DNA from: an uncultured Pseudomonadota bacterium
GTDB taxonomy: Bacteria; Bdellovibrionota_B; Oligoflexia; Oligoflexales; CAILAO01
Length of the DNA stretch: 5,379 nucleotides
Assembly (NCBI GenBank): GCA_903832105.1
Contig: CAILAO010000620.1
Span: 1 to 5,379 of the forward strand
Reading direction: 5' to 3'
Shown: positions 1 to 5,379 of the stretch, piece after piece
Position numbering within the stretch: the stretch's first letter is position 1
Layout of the letters: each line of letters begins with the position of its first letter
Made by a program: the position numbers and the translations under genes
Notes under the pieces: generated by a model
Told to the model about the DNA's origin: nothing
What the model saw: only the letters and a program-made list of their open reading frames with translations
The model's database searches: none

Positions 1-25
1 AATCCCGGTTTAACGTAACATAGCC

Positions 26-748
26 TCAAAGAACGATCTTTTTAAGAACCACAGAATCGATTTCTTTTTCTTTGACCTCGTTCCCCTTGTCACCCTTGTC
101 CAAAACGAGATGAGTTTGCACGCTTGCGGTATAACCGCTGTCCTGCATAACCTTCACGAAGTCCTTAAAATAAGGACGTTTCGGATCCGTTATGACCGCG
201 ACACCATCACTTTTAAGTGTTCTCACGAGAAAACCAGCGAGATCTTCTGGCTGTTTAGATTCGTACAGTACGTCACTTCCCACAATGATATCAAAAGTCC
301 CCAAATTCCCTGACAGCTCACCCCAGGACTGGGGGCGGTAAACAACATTTGCGAGAGAATTACGTTCAATATTACGTGAAAAGAAAAGCTCAACATCGGG
401 ATGAAAATCACTTGCCATCACGAGGGCTCCAAGCCTTGAAGCCAGCATGCTCGGAAGTGCGAGACCGCAGCCAACCTCAAGGAAAGTCTTTCCGTCTAAC
501 TCTTGTTTATCCAGGGAGCACAAGATTTCTGCCAGAGCCCTTGCTGAAGGCCACAAAGCGCCGAAATAGGGACAAAGAGCATAGACCGCTGACTCAAGAG
601 CTTTATCTTTGAGCCTTTCAAAAATCTGATCAATCGTATTTTCAAAGCTTTGAAGACTCTCAAGAAAAAATTCGTGGCCGCCGACAACTTCGCGGCTGAG
701 CTGAAGGTCATAAGTAAACGAATCAATGCATTTAGAACAAAGCTTCAT
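26..748 (-). CDS. SAM-dependent methyltransferase, Methyltransf_16 / COG3897 type (putative protein methyltransferase)
   Basis: The product of 240 residues has a class I Rossmann methyltransferase core. Visible motifs, numbered from the chosen ATG, are LWPSA at 65-69, the SAM-binding glycine loop LEVGCGLALP at 90-99, an acidic residue ending strand 2 in ASDFHP (D114), and FDIIVGSDVLYE at 152-163. The last carries the D-x-x-Y pattern typical of family-16 methyltransferases, which include the eukaryotic METTL21 lysine methyltransferases and bacterial proteins often labelled nicotinamide N-methylase-like. From family knowledge a protein side chain is the likeliest substrate; the actual target is unknown. 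The frame stays open upstream to a TTG at 796, but that would add a hydrophobic 16-residue leader and has no Shine-Dalgarno sequence. I prefer ATG 748, although it also lacks a clear ribosome site. The N-terminus carries a C-x2-C pair (C4, C7). The gene diverges from ampG, and its downstream neighbour lies outside the window. Confidence 0.82.
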   Translation of the reverse strand: MKLCSKCIDSFTYDLQLSREVVGGHEFFLESLQSFENTIDQIFERLKDKALESAVYALCPYFGALWPSARALAEILCSLDKQELDGKTFLEVGCGLALPSMLASRLGALVMASDFHPDVELFFSRNIERNSLANVVYRPQSWGELSGNLGTFDIIVGSDVLYESKQPEDLAGFLVRTLKSDGVAVITDPKRPYFKDFVKVMQDSGYTASVQTHLVLDKGDKGNEVKEKEIDSVVLKKIVL

Positions 749-877
749 GGAAGCTGGACAGTAACCCAAAAAATATGGAATTGAAATGAGAATCAAGTGT
801 TCTATGTGCTTATTGCTAATTGATTAGGTTGATAGTACTTTTATGCTAGATGCTAAAGACATCGTAAGGAATTAACC
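749..877. promoter_or_regulatory. Divergent intergenic control region, methyltransferase / ampG
   Basis: This AT-rich stretch separates two divergent starts, so it must hold the promoter or promoters for both genes. For ampG a modest sigma70-like pair is TTGATT at 820-825 and TATGCT at 842-847, with a 16-nt spacer; each hexamer matches 4 of 6 consensus bases. For the methyltransferase no convincing pair is seen. A TTGATT on the minus strand at about 791-796 lies near a weak AT-rich -10, but with a short spacer. No strong palindromic operator stands out. Confidence 0.4.
865..870 (+). promoter_or_regulatory. Ribosome binding site of ampG
   Basis: TAAGGA lies 7 nt before the ATG at 878, a normal Shine-Dalgarno match and spacing. 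It supports this start codon for ampG. Confidence 0.75.
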
Positions 878-2110
878 ATGAGTCCTGTCTTAAAAATTCT
901 TTTAGCCCGCAGGGTCTGGGTCGCGGGTTTAATGGGATTCACCTGCGGCCTTCCCCTGGCTCTAACTACTGGTTCACTTCTCCAAGCCTGGATGACGGAA
1001 GAAGGCGTTGACATCACAGTCATTGGTCTTTGGGCGCTGGTGGGTCTACCCTATACAATCAAGTTTCTTTGGTCTCCATTTCTTGACAGATATTCCATTC
1101 CTTTTTTCGGACGGCGTAAGGGATGGATCCTTATTTCGCAGCTTGGTCTTATGGCGACCACCATGTTAGTTGGGTGTCAGAATCCAAAGCAAGATCCTTG
1201 GTTTTTGGCATTGTCATGCGTTTTCTTGGCCTTTTTTAGTGCATCGCAAGATATTGTGGTCGATGCTTATCGACGCGAAGACTTAGCTGAGGAGGAATTG
1301 GGACTTGGATCCGCGTTTTATATTGGCGGATATCGCTTAGGGCTTCTTCTCGCTAACGGTGGAGGACTCATTCTGGCAGAGTTCCTTCCCTATCGCAGCG
1401 TCTTTTTTATCATGGCCGCGTGCATGCTTATCGGGGTCATCACAACCCTTCTCACGCCAGAGCCTCAAGCGACACATGGAGTCCCGAGGACGCTCAGGGA
1501 AGCTGTCATTGATCCTTTTATCGAATTTTTCAGCCGGCGTGGCGTCGCCATCGCGGGCGGTATTTTAATCTTCATCGTGATGTATAAAATCGGCGATCAA
1601 ATGGCTCTTCAACTTACGACACCATTTTACCTGCAACTCGGATTTTCGAAGCTTGAAATAGGTGTCATCGTAAAAACGCTTGGTATTTGGGCGACCATCG
1701 GAGGAACATTCCTGGGAGGAATGTTCATGCTGAAGCTTGGCATAAATCGTTCGCTCTGGGTCTTTGGCGTCCTCCAATCAATCTGTATACTCGCCTTCAT
1801 TGCCTTAGGTGAAATTGGTCACAGTATCGCCGCATTGACCGCAGTTATCGCCTTTGAAAATCTCTCCATGGGAATGGGAACAGCCGCCTACTCAGCGTAT
1901 ATGCTGAGCCAAACAAATAAAAAATTTACCGCAACTCAGTACGCCTTGCTGAGTAGCGTCATGGCGATTCCGAGGGTTTTTGCAACCTCAACGACTGGGT
2001 ACATTCAAAGATCAGTTGGTTGGCCGTGGTTTTATGCGATTTGCACACTCATCGCCATTCCAGGGCTTATTATGCTGGTAAAGATTGCTCCTTGGCCTAA
2101 GAAAACCTAA
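878..2110 (+). CDS. ampG: AmpG muropeptide permease (MFS transporter)
   Basis: AmpG is an inner-membrane, proton-driven major facilitator that brings GlcNAc-anhydroMurNAc peptides released by lytic transglycosylases into the cytoplasm for cell-wall recycling. The 410-residue product follows Escherichia coli AmpG closely, as recalled. Shared stretches include GLPLALTTGSLLQAWMT at 24-40, KFLWSP with D70-R71-Y72, FFGRRKGW at 76-83, SASQDIVVDA at 121-130, GYRLG at 151-155, YKIGD at 236-240, KTLGIWATIGG at 266-276 and FENLSMGMGT at 326-335. About 12 hydrophobic helices are visible: six before and six after a cytoplasmic loop at about 194-220 that begins with TPEP. The E. coli protein has about 490 residues and two extra C-terminal helices; this one ends after helix 12 with the short basic tail WPKKT, so it is the compact form and does not look truncated. 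It has a good ribosome site. It stands alone, diverging from a methyltransferase and converging on a GH57 gene. No AmpR, AmpC or AmpD gene adjoins it, so a role in beta-lactamase induction cannot be inferred here. Confidence 0.95.
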   Translation: MSPVLKILLARRVWVAGLMGFTCGLPLALTTGSLLQAWMTEEGVDITVIGLWALVGLPYTIKFLWSPFLDRYSIPFFGRRKGWILISQLGLMATTMLVGCQNPKQDPWFLALSCVFLAFFSASQDIVVDAYRREDLAEEELGLGSAFYIGGYRLGLLLANGGGLILAEFLPYRSVFFIMAACMLIGVITTLLTPEPQATHGVPRTLREAVIDPFIEFFSRRGVAIAGGILIFIVMYKIGDQMALQLTTPFYLQLGFSKLEIGVIVKTLGIWATIGGTFLGGMFMLKLGINRSLWVFGVLQSICILAFIALGEIGHSIAALTAVIAFENLSMGMGTAAYSAYMLSQTNKKFTATQYALLSSVMAIPRVFATSTTGYIQRSVGWPWFYAICTLIAIPGLIMLVKIAPWPKKT

Positions 2111-2120
2111 GGGTGTACTG

Positions 2121-2352
2121 AATGGCACTGGTTAAGGTTGAAGTCCTTGAAAGACTTAGACTTAATCATTGTCATAAACTTATAGTTTCAACGTGATCTC
2201 TTTCGGAAGACTTTTACTTGATCGGCACACTTCTCCGTATTTCTCGTAGAAGTTTTAGCGAAAAAGCTCAACGTTTCAAGAAAGAGATCACGTTGAAGTC
2301 TCAAGCTTCAAGTCTATGTCTATGCGGACGTGTACATTAACCCAGCGCCATT
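2121..2352. repeat. Long imperfect inverted repeat filling the convergent ampG/GH57 gap
   Basis: The left arm (2121-2204) and right arm (2280-2352) are inverted relatives. Going inward, AATGGC at 2121-2126 pairs with 2347-2352, and CTGGTTAA at 2128-2135 pairs with 2337-2345 with one bulged C at 2342. GTCC at 2143-2146 pairs with 2326-2329, and 2153-2163 pairs with 2310-2320 at 10 of 11 positions. The core TTCAACGTGATCTCTTTC at 2187-2204 is a perfect 18-bp match to 2280-2297. The left arm has 11 extra bases just outside the core. The 75-nt centre holds a small hairpin, ACTTCT 2229-2234 with AGAAGT 2248-2253. The words AGACTT (2152, 2158, 2208) and AAGTCT (2296, 2310) recur. No T-run follows the core, so it is not a classic intrinsic terminator. 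The rest of the gap (2353-2429) shows only small palindromes (ATTTCA/TGAAAT at 2362-2376, GATCT/AGATC at 2398-2412). Candidate natures are a MITE-like element, a duplicated gene remnant, or a folded RNA. Confidence 0.75.
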
Positions 2353-2425
2353 TGGGCGTGTATTTCAAAATGAAATCGGAGGACGAAAACCAGAGATGAT
2401 CTGTGGGAGATCCTTCGGCTGCGAC
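2288..2425 (-). pseudogene. Possible C-terminal coding remnant behind GH57
   Basis: On the minus strand, 45 sense codons run from just after a TGA at 2426-2428 to a TGA at 2288-2290. The peptide looks protein-like: D-H-L-W-F near residues 9-13, then KWRWVNVHVRIDIDLKLE at 25-42. It has no ATG and no ribosome site, so it cannot be an intact gene. It is in the same frame as GH57, separated from that gene's TAG by 10 codons plus the TGA. Its last third lies in the right arm of the inverted repeat, and the inverted left arm encodes a similar pattern. It may be an eroded extension of GH57 or a fragment of another gene. An open frame of this length can also arise by chance, so confidence is low. I do not recognise the family. 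Confidence 0.22.
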
Positions 2426-2429
2426 TCAG

Positions 2430-2463
2430 GCTAGTTTTTGGCGTGAAAACGGGAAAAACTAGC
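2430..2463 (-). terminator. Hairpin at the 3' end of GH57, possible weak terminator
   Basis: GCTAGTTTTT at 2430-2439 is perfectly complementary to AAAAACTAGC at 2454-2463, giving a 10-bp stem with a 14-nt loop. The GH57 stop codon TAG (2461-2459) sits inside the stem. No uridine tract follows in the minus-strand direction, and half the stem is A-T pairs. It may therefore protect or pause the transcript 3' end without acting as a strong intrinsic terminator. It could also act on the oncoming ampG transcript. Confidence 0.35.
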
Positions 2464-3841
2464 TAAAAGTTGACCTTCCAATCGAGGTACCCTTTTCCCG
2501 GTCGAGGGGAATCTTTCCCTCGATATCTCGATTCGTCGGAGTCTTTTTATCCTTTTTAACTCGGGCGGATGTAGGAAGAATTGCCCGGTCGTAGATTTCC
2601 AGGATATCGGGCATCTCTTGATCGATGGCCGTTTTAGAAAATGCTGCCATTTTCTCTGACTCTTTAACCAAGACACTATCTTTAAAGTTACTTAAGGCAT
2701 TCATGTAGTTAATAAATGCCTCATACGGGCTAGAATAAGGACTAAAATAGGCGTGCACATCACCATCAGCAAACCACTTCGTGCACATGTAGTAGAAATG
2801 ATCTGATGTTTGAAGTCGTCTCCAGTGATCCATAGCGATTGGGGAACCGCACTTACGAACATCATCACTGATAGCAAACGCCTCTGCTATGGCGCGACGC
2901 TGCATTCTGTTTCCAGCCCACGCGGTTAGATCACGATCAATATCGGCCCACGAGACGGTTCTCGGGAAAGGTAGCTCAGCCCTTGCCGGGTATCGATCAA
3001 CGACCTCGCTTGGTGTAAGGAAGTCCCAATCCGGATGAGCGAAGATTGCAGAGGGAAGGTAATCTAGGAAATTAAAAATACCGGTATCTTCCCACTGGTG
3101 TTCTCCAAAGGTCTCGTAATCCATGAACAGATTGACAGTTTCCCCATTACCACTTGCCCGGTGAACCCAATTCGCAAATTTTGGCGCTGTAAGCGGAAAA
3201 TCGTCCCACGAGTGATTTGAAAAACGAAATGCGATGTCATCAGATAATCGGTAATTTTTCAGTAAGAGCTTTAGCTCGGTTCCCGGGGCACGGTACACAA
3301 AATTGGGGCTGCGCCATCCCAGGACATCATCCGCGCCCTCGGCGAGCATGCCCTTAAAGCCCATTCCGGCAACCATTGCGCCGATGCGATCGTTATAAAT
3401 CAGCTCAGTGTTGCGAAATATTTTCGGCGTTTGACCAAAAGTTTCTTCGATCAAAGCAACGTGCTTCTTGATCTGATCACGAAATTCAACTTCGTCGCAG
3501 ACCGAAGCCAATGTGTGATAGTAAGTTTCAGCAACAAATTCCACTGCACCCGTTGCCGCGAGTTCCTTGAAACTTTCGAGAGCCTCAGGAGCAAAGCGTT
3601 TCATTTGGTCAATGGCAACACCAGAAATAGAATAGGCAACCCTAAAACGTCCATCATGGCGTTTAATAAGTTCAAGTATCTTCCGATTCGCCGGCAGGTA
3701 GGCTTTATTAGCCACCTTTCTCATGATCTGGCCGTTCTTTTCATCTGAGAACGGATTATCGTCATGGCCAATGTTAAAGTAAGTGAAATGCTTGAGGCGA
3801 TTTGGTTGATGGACTTGAAAATAAAAACAAACTGACGGCAT
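2459..3841 (-). CDS. Glycoside hydrolase family 57, MJA1-like alpha-amylase
   Basis: This 460-residue protein is a GH57 alpha-glucan hydrolase, most like the Methanocaldococcus jannaschii amylase branch. The five GH57 conserved regions are visible: HQP at 11-13; the region around ETYYHT at 105-110; FRNTELIYN at 142-150 with the expected nucleophile E146; MDYETFGEH at 240-248 with the expected acid/base D241; and TSDHFYYM at 345-352. No signal peptide is seen, so it should act in the cytoplasm on stored or newly made alpha-1,4-glucan. Residues from about 425 on form a hydrophilic Lys/Asp/Arg-rich tail unlike the catalytic core, probably disordered. The ATG at 3841 is supported by a ribosome site. 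The gene starts 36 nt after the GT4 stop on the same strand, so the two are probably co-transcribed. A hydrolytic versus transferase (4-alpha-glucanotransferase) activity cannot be settled from motifs alone. Confidence 0.92.
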   Translation of the reverse strand: MPSVCFYFQVHQPNRLKHFTYFNIGHDDNPFSDEKNGQIMRKVANKAYLPANRKILELIKRHDGRFRVAYSISGVAIDQMKRFAPEALESFKELAATGAVEFVAETYYHTLASVCDEVEFRDQIKKHVALIEETFGQTPKIFRNTELIYNDRIGAMVAGMGFKGMLAEGADDVLGWRSPNFVYRAPGTELKLLLKNYRLSDDIAFRFSNHSWDDFPLTAPKFANWVHRASGNGETVNLFMDYETFGEHQWEDTGIFNFLDYLPSAIFAHPDWDFLTPSEVVDRYPARAELPFPRTVSWADIDRDLTAWAGNRMQRRAIAEAFAISDDVRKCGSPIAMDHWRRLQTSDHFYYMCTKWFADGDVHAYFSPYSSPYEAFINYMNALSNFKDSVLVKESEKMAAFSKTAIDQEMPDILEIYDRAILPTSARVKKDKKTPTNRDIEGKIPLDREKGTSIGRSTFS

Positions 3842-3849
3842 GGGTTGAT

Positions 3850-3855
3850 TCCTTT
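3850..3855 (-). promoter_or_regulatory. Ribosome binding site of the GH57 gene
   Basis: On the minus strand AAAGGA lies 8 nt upstream of the ATG at 3841. This standard match fixes the GH57 start and allows separate translation within the two-gene transcript. Confidence 0.7.
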
Positions 3856-3877
3856 TTATATTTCTACACTGTCAAAA

Positions 3878-5284
3878 TCACACGTATGCACCTTGCTCTT
3901 CGCCAGGAATTGACATCGGGATCGCTTTTTTAATGGCGTCGAGATAGATGTGAAGCGTGCGCTGCGCAGAGGGTTCCCAACGGGCTCGCAGGGCATCATG
4001 ACGGCCTGCAACCACGAGGTCCTCGCGCAGTTCCCTATATTTTAAGGCATTAATAATCACATTTGAAAGCTCTTCCACGTCCCAGAAATCGACCTTGATC
4101 GTATGTCGGATGATTTCGCCCACACCAGACTGTTTCGAAATGATCGTCGGGACATCGTTTCTCATTGCTTCAAGGGCCGAAAGTCCAAATGGTTCCGAGA
4201 CTGAAGGCATGACATAAAGATCGGCTCTTTGATACATCCGCTCGACATCTTTTCCTTTAAGAAATCCTGGGAACTCGAAATTGGCCTCAAGCCCGAGTTC
4301 AAACACACGACTAACCAAACGCGGTAACATATCACCTGATCCCGCAAGCACGAACTTCACATTAGGTACATGCGGAATGACTTTAGCCGCTGCTTCAACA
4401 AAATAATCAGGTCCTTTTTGGAAGGTAACACGACCCAAAAACAGCACGACTTTCGTGTCTTTATCAAAGTCACGTGAGGCACTCTGCTGCTGGTCTGACC
4501 AGTTGACACCGTTATAGACAACTTCGATTTTCTCAGCAGGAACATTGTATTGTTTTGCAGCAATCGCTCTTGTGTGACGACTCACAGCGATGACCGTAGT
4601 GGCAGCGTGAAGCCCGGTGGATTCAAGATGAGCGATGTGCCCATTCACGTTATCACCGCTTCGATCCCACTCCAAACTATGAACGTGCGTCACGAGAGGC
4701 ACACCCGCAAAGTTAGCGACAGCAACACCCGCAGGATATGTCATCCAATCGTGGGCGTGGACAATATCAAAATCGAGTTTTTCAGCAAGCGCAACAACAC
4801 CTTTTGTAAAGCGCGCGACTTCACCGAAAAGATCGCCGCCGTAATGATCAAAAGAAGCTCGATCCCAATCGCCATGAACCAACATATCTAAGACTGCGCC
4901 TGGAAACAGTTGAGATAGTTGTTCTCTATGTTCCGTTAAATATTTTTTCAGTTCATCCCAACCGAGCTTGCCCTTTTTACGAGCCATTCTGAAAAGCTTA
5001 ATCAACTCGTCAAACTGGTGTGTCGTAAGGTATGGAAGAAGCATAGAGGGAATACCTCTGATGCGAACCCCTCGACGAGAGGCTTTACCTCCTTTACCAT
5101 CTTCCACCGACCATGGATCTATCAAATGCATGTGGGGAGCGAATTCTCCACCAAAAAGTCGGGGGACGACAAACTCGATGTCGACACCTAAACCTGCAAG
5201 TGCTGTTGTTAATCCTTGACACGCAGTGCCAAGACCGCCGCTGATATGTGGGGGATATTCCCAGCCTAGCATCAATACTTTCAT
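3878..5284 (-). CDS. GT4-type glycosyltransferase, glycogen synthase-like
   Basis: This is a GT-B fold retaining glycosyltransferase that probably adds glucose from a nucleotide sugar to an alpha-1,4-glucan; the donor (ADP- or UDP-glucose) cannot be read. Numbered from the TTG two codons upstream of the chosen start, the N-terminal domain opens with MKVLMLGWEYPPHISGGLGT at 3-22. This holds the glycine loop G18-G19-L20-G21 that in glycogen synthases contacts the donor phosphates. HAHDW follows at 178-182. The C-terminal domain has FLGRVTFQKG at 284-293 with R287 and K292, and the E-x7-E motif EPFGLSALE at 366-374. Length (468 residues from ATG 5284) and architecture match the bacterial and archaeal proteins that sit beside GH57 genes. 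TTG 5290 would place the GAGAGG ribosome site only 4 nt away, while ATG 5284 gives 10 nt and starts at the usual MKVLM sequence, so ATG is chosen. No signal peptide or membrane helix is seen. It is the first gene of the likely operon with GH57. Confidence 0.9.
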   Translation of the reverse strand: MKVLMLGWEYPPHISGGLGTACQGLTTALAGLGVDIEFVVPRLFGGEFAPHMHLIDPWSVEDGKGGKASRRGVRIRGIPSMLLPYLTTHQFDELIKLFRMARKKGKLGWDELKKYLTEHREQLSQLFPGAVLDMLVHGDWDRASFDHYGGDLFGEVARFTKGVVALAEKLDFDIVHAHDWMTYPAGVAVANFAGVPLVTHVHSLEWDRSGDNVNGHIAHLESTGLHAATTVIAVSRHTRAIAAKQYNVPAEKIEVVYNGVNWSDQQQSASRDFDKDTKVVLFLGRVTFQKGPDYFVEAAAKVIPHVPNVKFVLAGSGDMLPRLVSRVFELGLEANFEFPGFLKGKDVERMYQRADLYVMPSVSEPFGLSALEAMRNDVPTIISKQSGVGEIIRHTIKVDFWDVEELSNVIINALKYRELREDLVVAGRHDALRARWEPSAQRTLHIYLDAIKKAIPMSIPGEEQGAYV

Positions 5285-5294
5285 GCTCAAAGAA

Positions 5295-5300
5295 CCTCTC
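5295..5300 (-). promoter_or_regulatory. Ribosome binding site of the GT4 gene
   Basis: Minus-strand GAGAGG sits 10 nt before ATG 5284 but only 4 nt before the alternative TTG 5290. The spacing decides the start in favour of the ATG. Confidence 0.55.
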
Positions 5301-5337
5301 TCTGCTTAATAGAGATTTTCGGGAATTGGAACTTGAG

Positions 5338-5376
5338 ATAATAACAGATTCTCTACCTAAAAAAAGACTATGTCAA
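5338..5376 (-). promoter_or_regulatory. Candidate promoter(s) of the GT4-GH57 operon
   Basis: On the minus strand a perfect -35 TTGACA (plus 5371-5376) lies 17 nt from GAGAAT (5348-5353), a 4-of-6 match to the -10. Just downstream is an extended -10, TGTTATTAT (5338-5346), with TATTAT matching 5 of 6 but no good -35 at 17 nt. One or both could start transcription of GT4-GH57. The window ends three bases beyond the -35, so upstream operators cannot be judged. Confidence 0.5.
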
Positions 5377-5379
5377 TGA

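Noticed and set aside
1..25. Sequence left of the methyltransferase stop
   Set aside because: It is too short to show a gene, terminator or repeat.
749..796. Longer methyltransferase start at TTG 796
   Set aside because: There is no Shine-Dalgarno sequence, and it would add a hydrophobic leader not expected for a soluble methyltransferase.
2122..2196. A 24-codon plus-strand ORF starting ATG 2122, with AAGGG 8 nt upstream just after ampG
   Set aside because: The spacing is good, but the peptide is short and unrecognised. It lies wholly in the left arm of the inverted repeat, and the frame that matches the other arm is a different one.
2187..2297. The 18-bp inverted core as a classic intrinsic terminator for ampG
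   Set aside because: The loop would be 75 nt, and no T-run follows either arm.
2259..2399. A plus-strand open frame through the right arm with an internal ATG at 2316
   Set aside because: It has no ribosome site and is antisense to the more protein-like minus-strand frame. It is probably a shadow.
3431..3748. A 105-codon plus-strand ORF inside the GH57 gene
   Set aside because: It is antisense to a clearly conserved GH57 coding region and has no recognisable domain, so it is a shadow frame.
3842..3877. A promoter in the GT4-GH57 gap (minus-strand TTGACA at 3870-3875 and TATAAA just downstream)
   Set aside because: The two boxes are only 9 nt apart and cannot work as a pair; at 17 nt from TTGACA there is no -10. 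Co-transcription is simpler.

Overview
The window looks like ordinary chromosomal DNA from a Gram-negative bacterium of moderate GC content (roughly 45-48% by eye). The Gram-negative reading rests on a clear AmpG muropeptide permease, which only makes sense in a cell with a periplasm and an inner membrane. The combination of a COG3897-type methyltransferase, a short 12-helix AmpG and an archaeal/Bacteroidetes-type pair of glycogen genes would fit a Bdellovibrio-like or other former delta-proteobacterial lineage. That placement is inference with low confidence.

Layout from left to right. A Methyltransf_16-type SAM methyltransferase (26-748, minus) and ampG (878-2110, plus) diverge from a shared 129-bp control region. 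ampG then converges on a GH57 alpha-glucan hydrolase (2459-3841, minus). The 348-bp gap between them is filled mostly by a long imperfect inverted repeat (2121-2352) with a perfect 18-bp inner core, followed by a smaller 10-bp-stem hairpin (2430-2463) that overlaps the GH57 stop codon. A GT4-type glycogen synthase-like glycosyltransferase (3878-5284, minus) lies directly upstream of GH57, 36 nt away, with its own promoter-like sequences at the right edge.

Functionally there are three units. The GT4 and GH57 genes form a likely two-gene operon for cytoplasmic alpha-glucan (glycogen-like) synthesis and trimming, the same pairing seen in methanogen and Bacteroides glycogen clusters. ampG imports anhydro-muropeptides for cell-wall recycling; no ampR, ampC or ampD gene is visible next to it. 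The methyltransferase probably modifies a protein, but its target cannot be read from the sequence.

The most unusual part is the ampG/GH57 convergent gap. Its two arms are inverted copies of one another. Read toward the centre of the gap, each arm encodes a similar short peptide pattern (W-x-W-[V/L] ... D-[I/L]-D-L) at equal codon spacing, and each is in the same reading frame as the flanking gene behind its stop codon. This could be a decayed coding duplication, a small non-autonomous mobile element, or a structured RNA/terminator. No complete new system such as a defence island, CRISPR array or phage module is visible.
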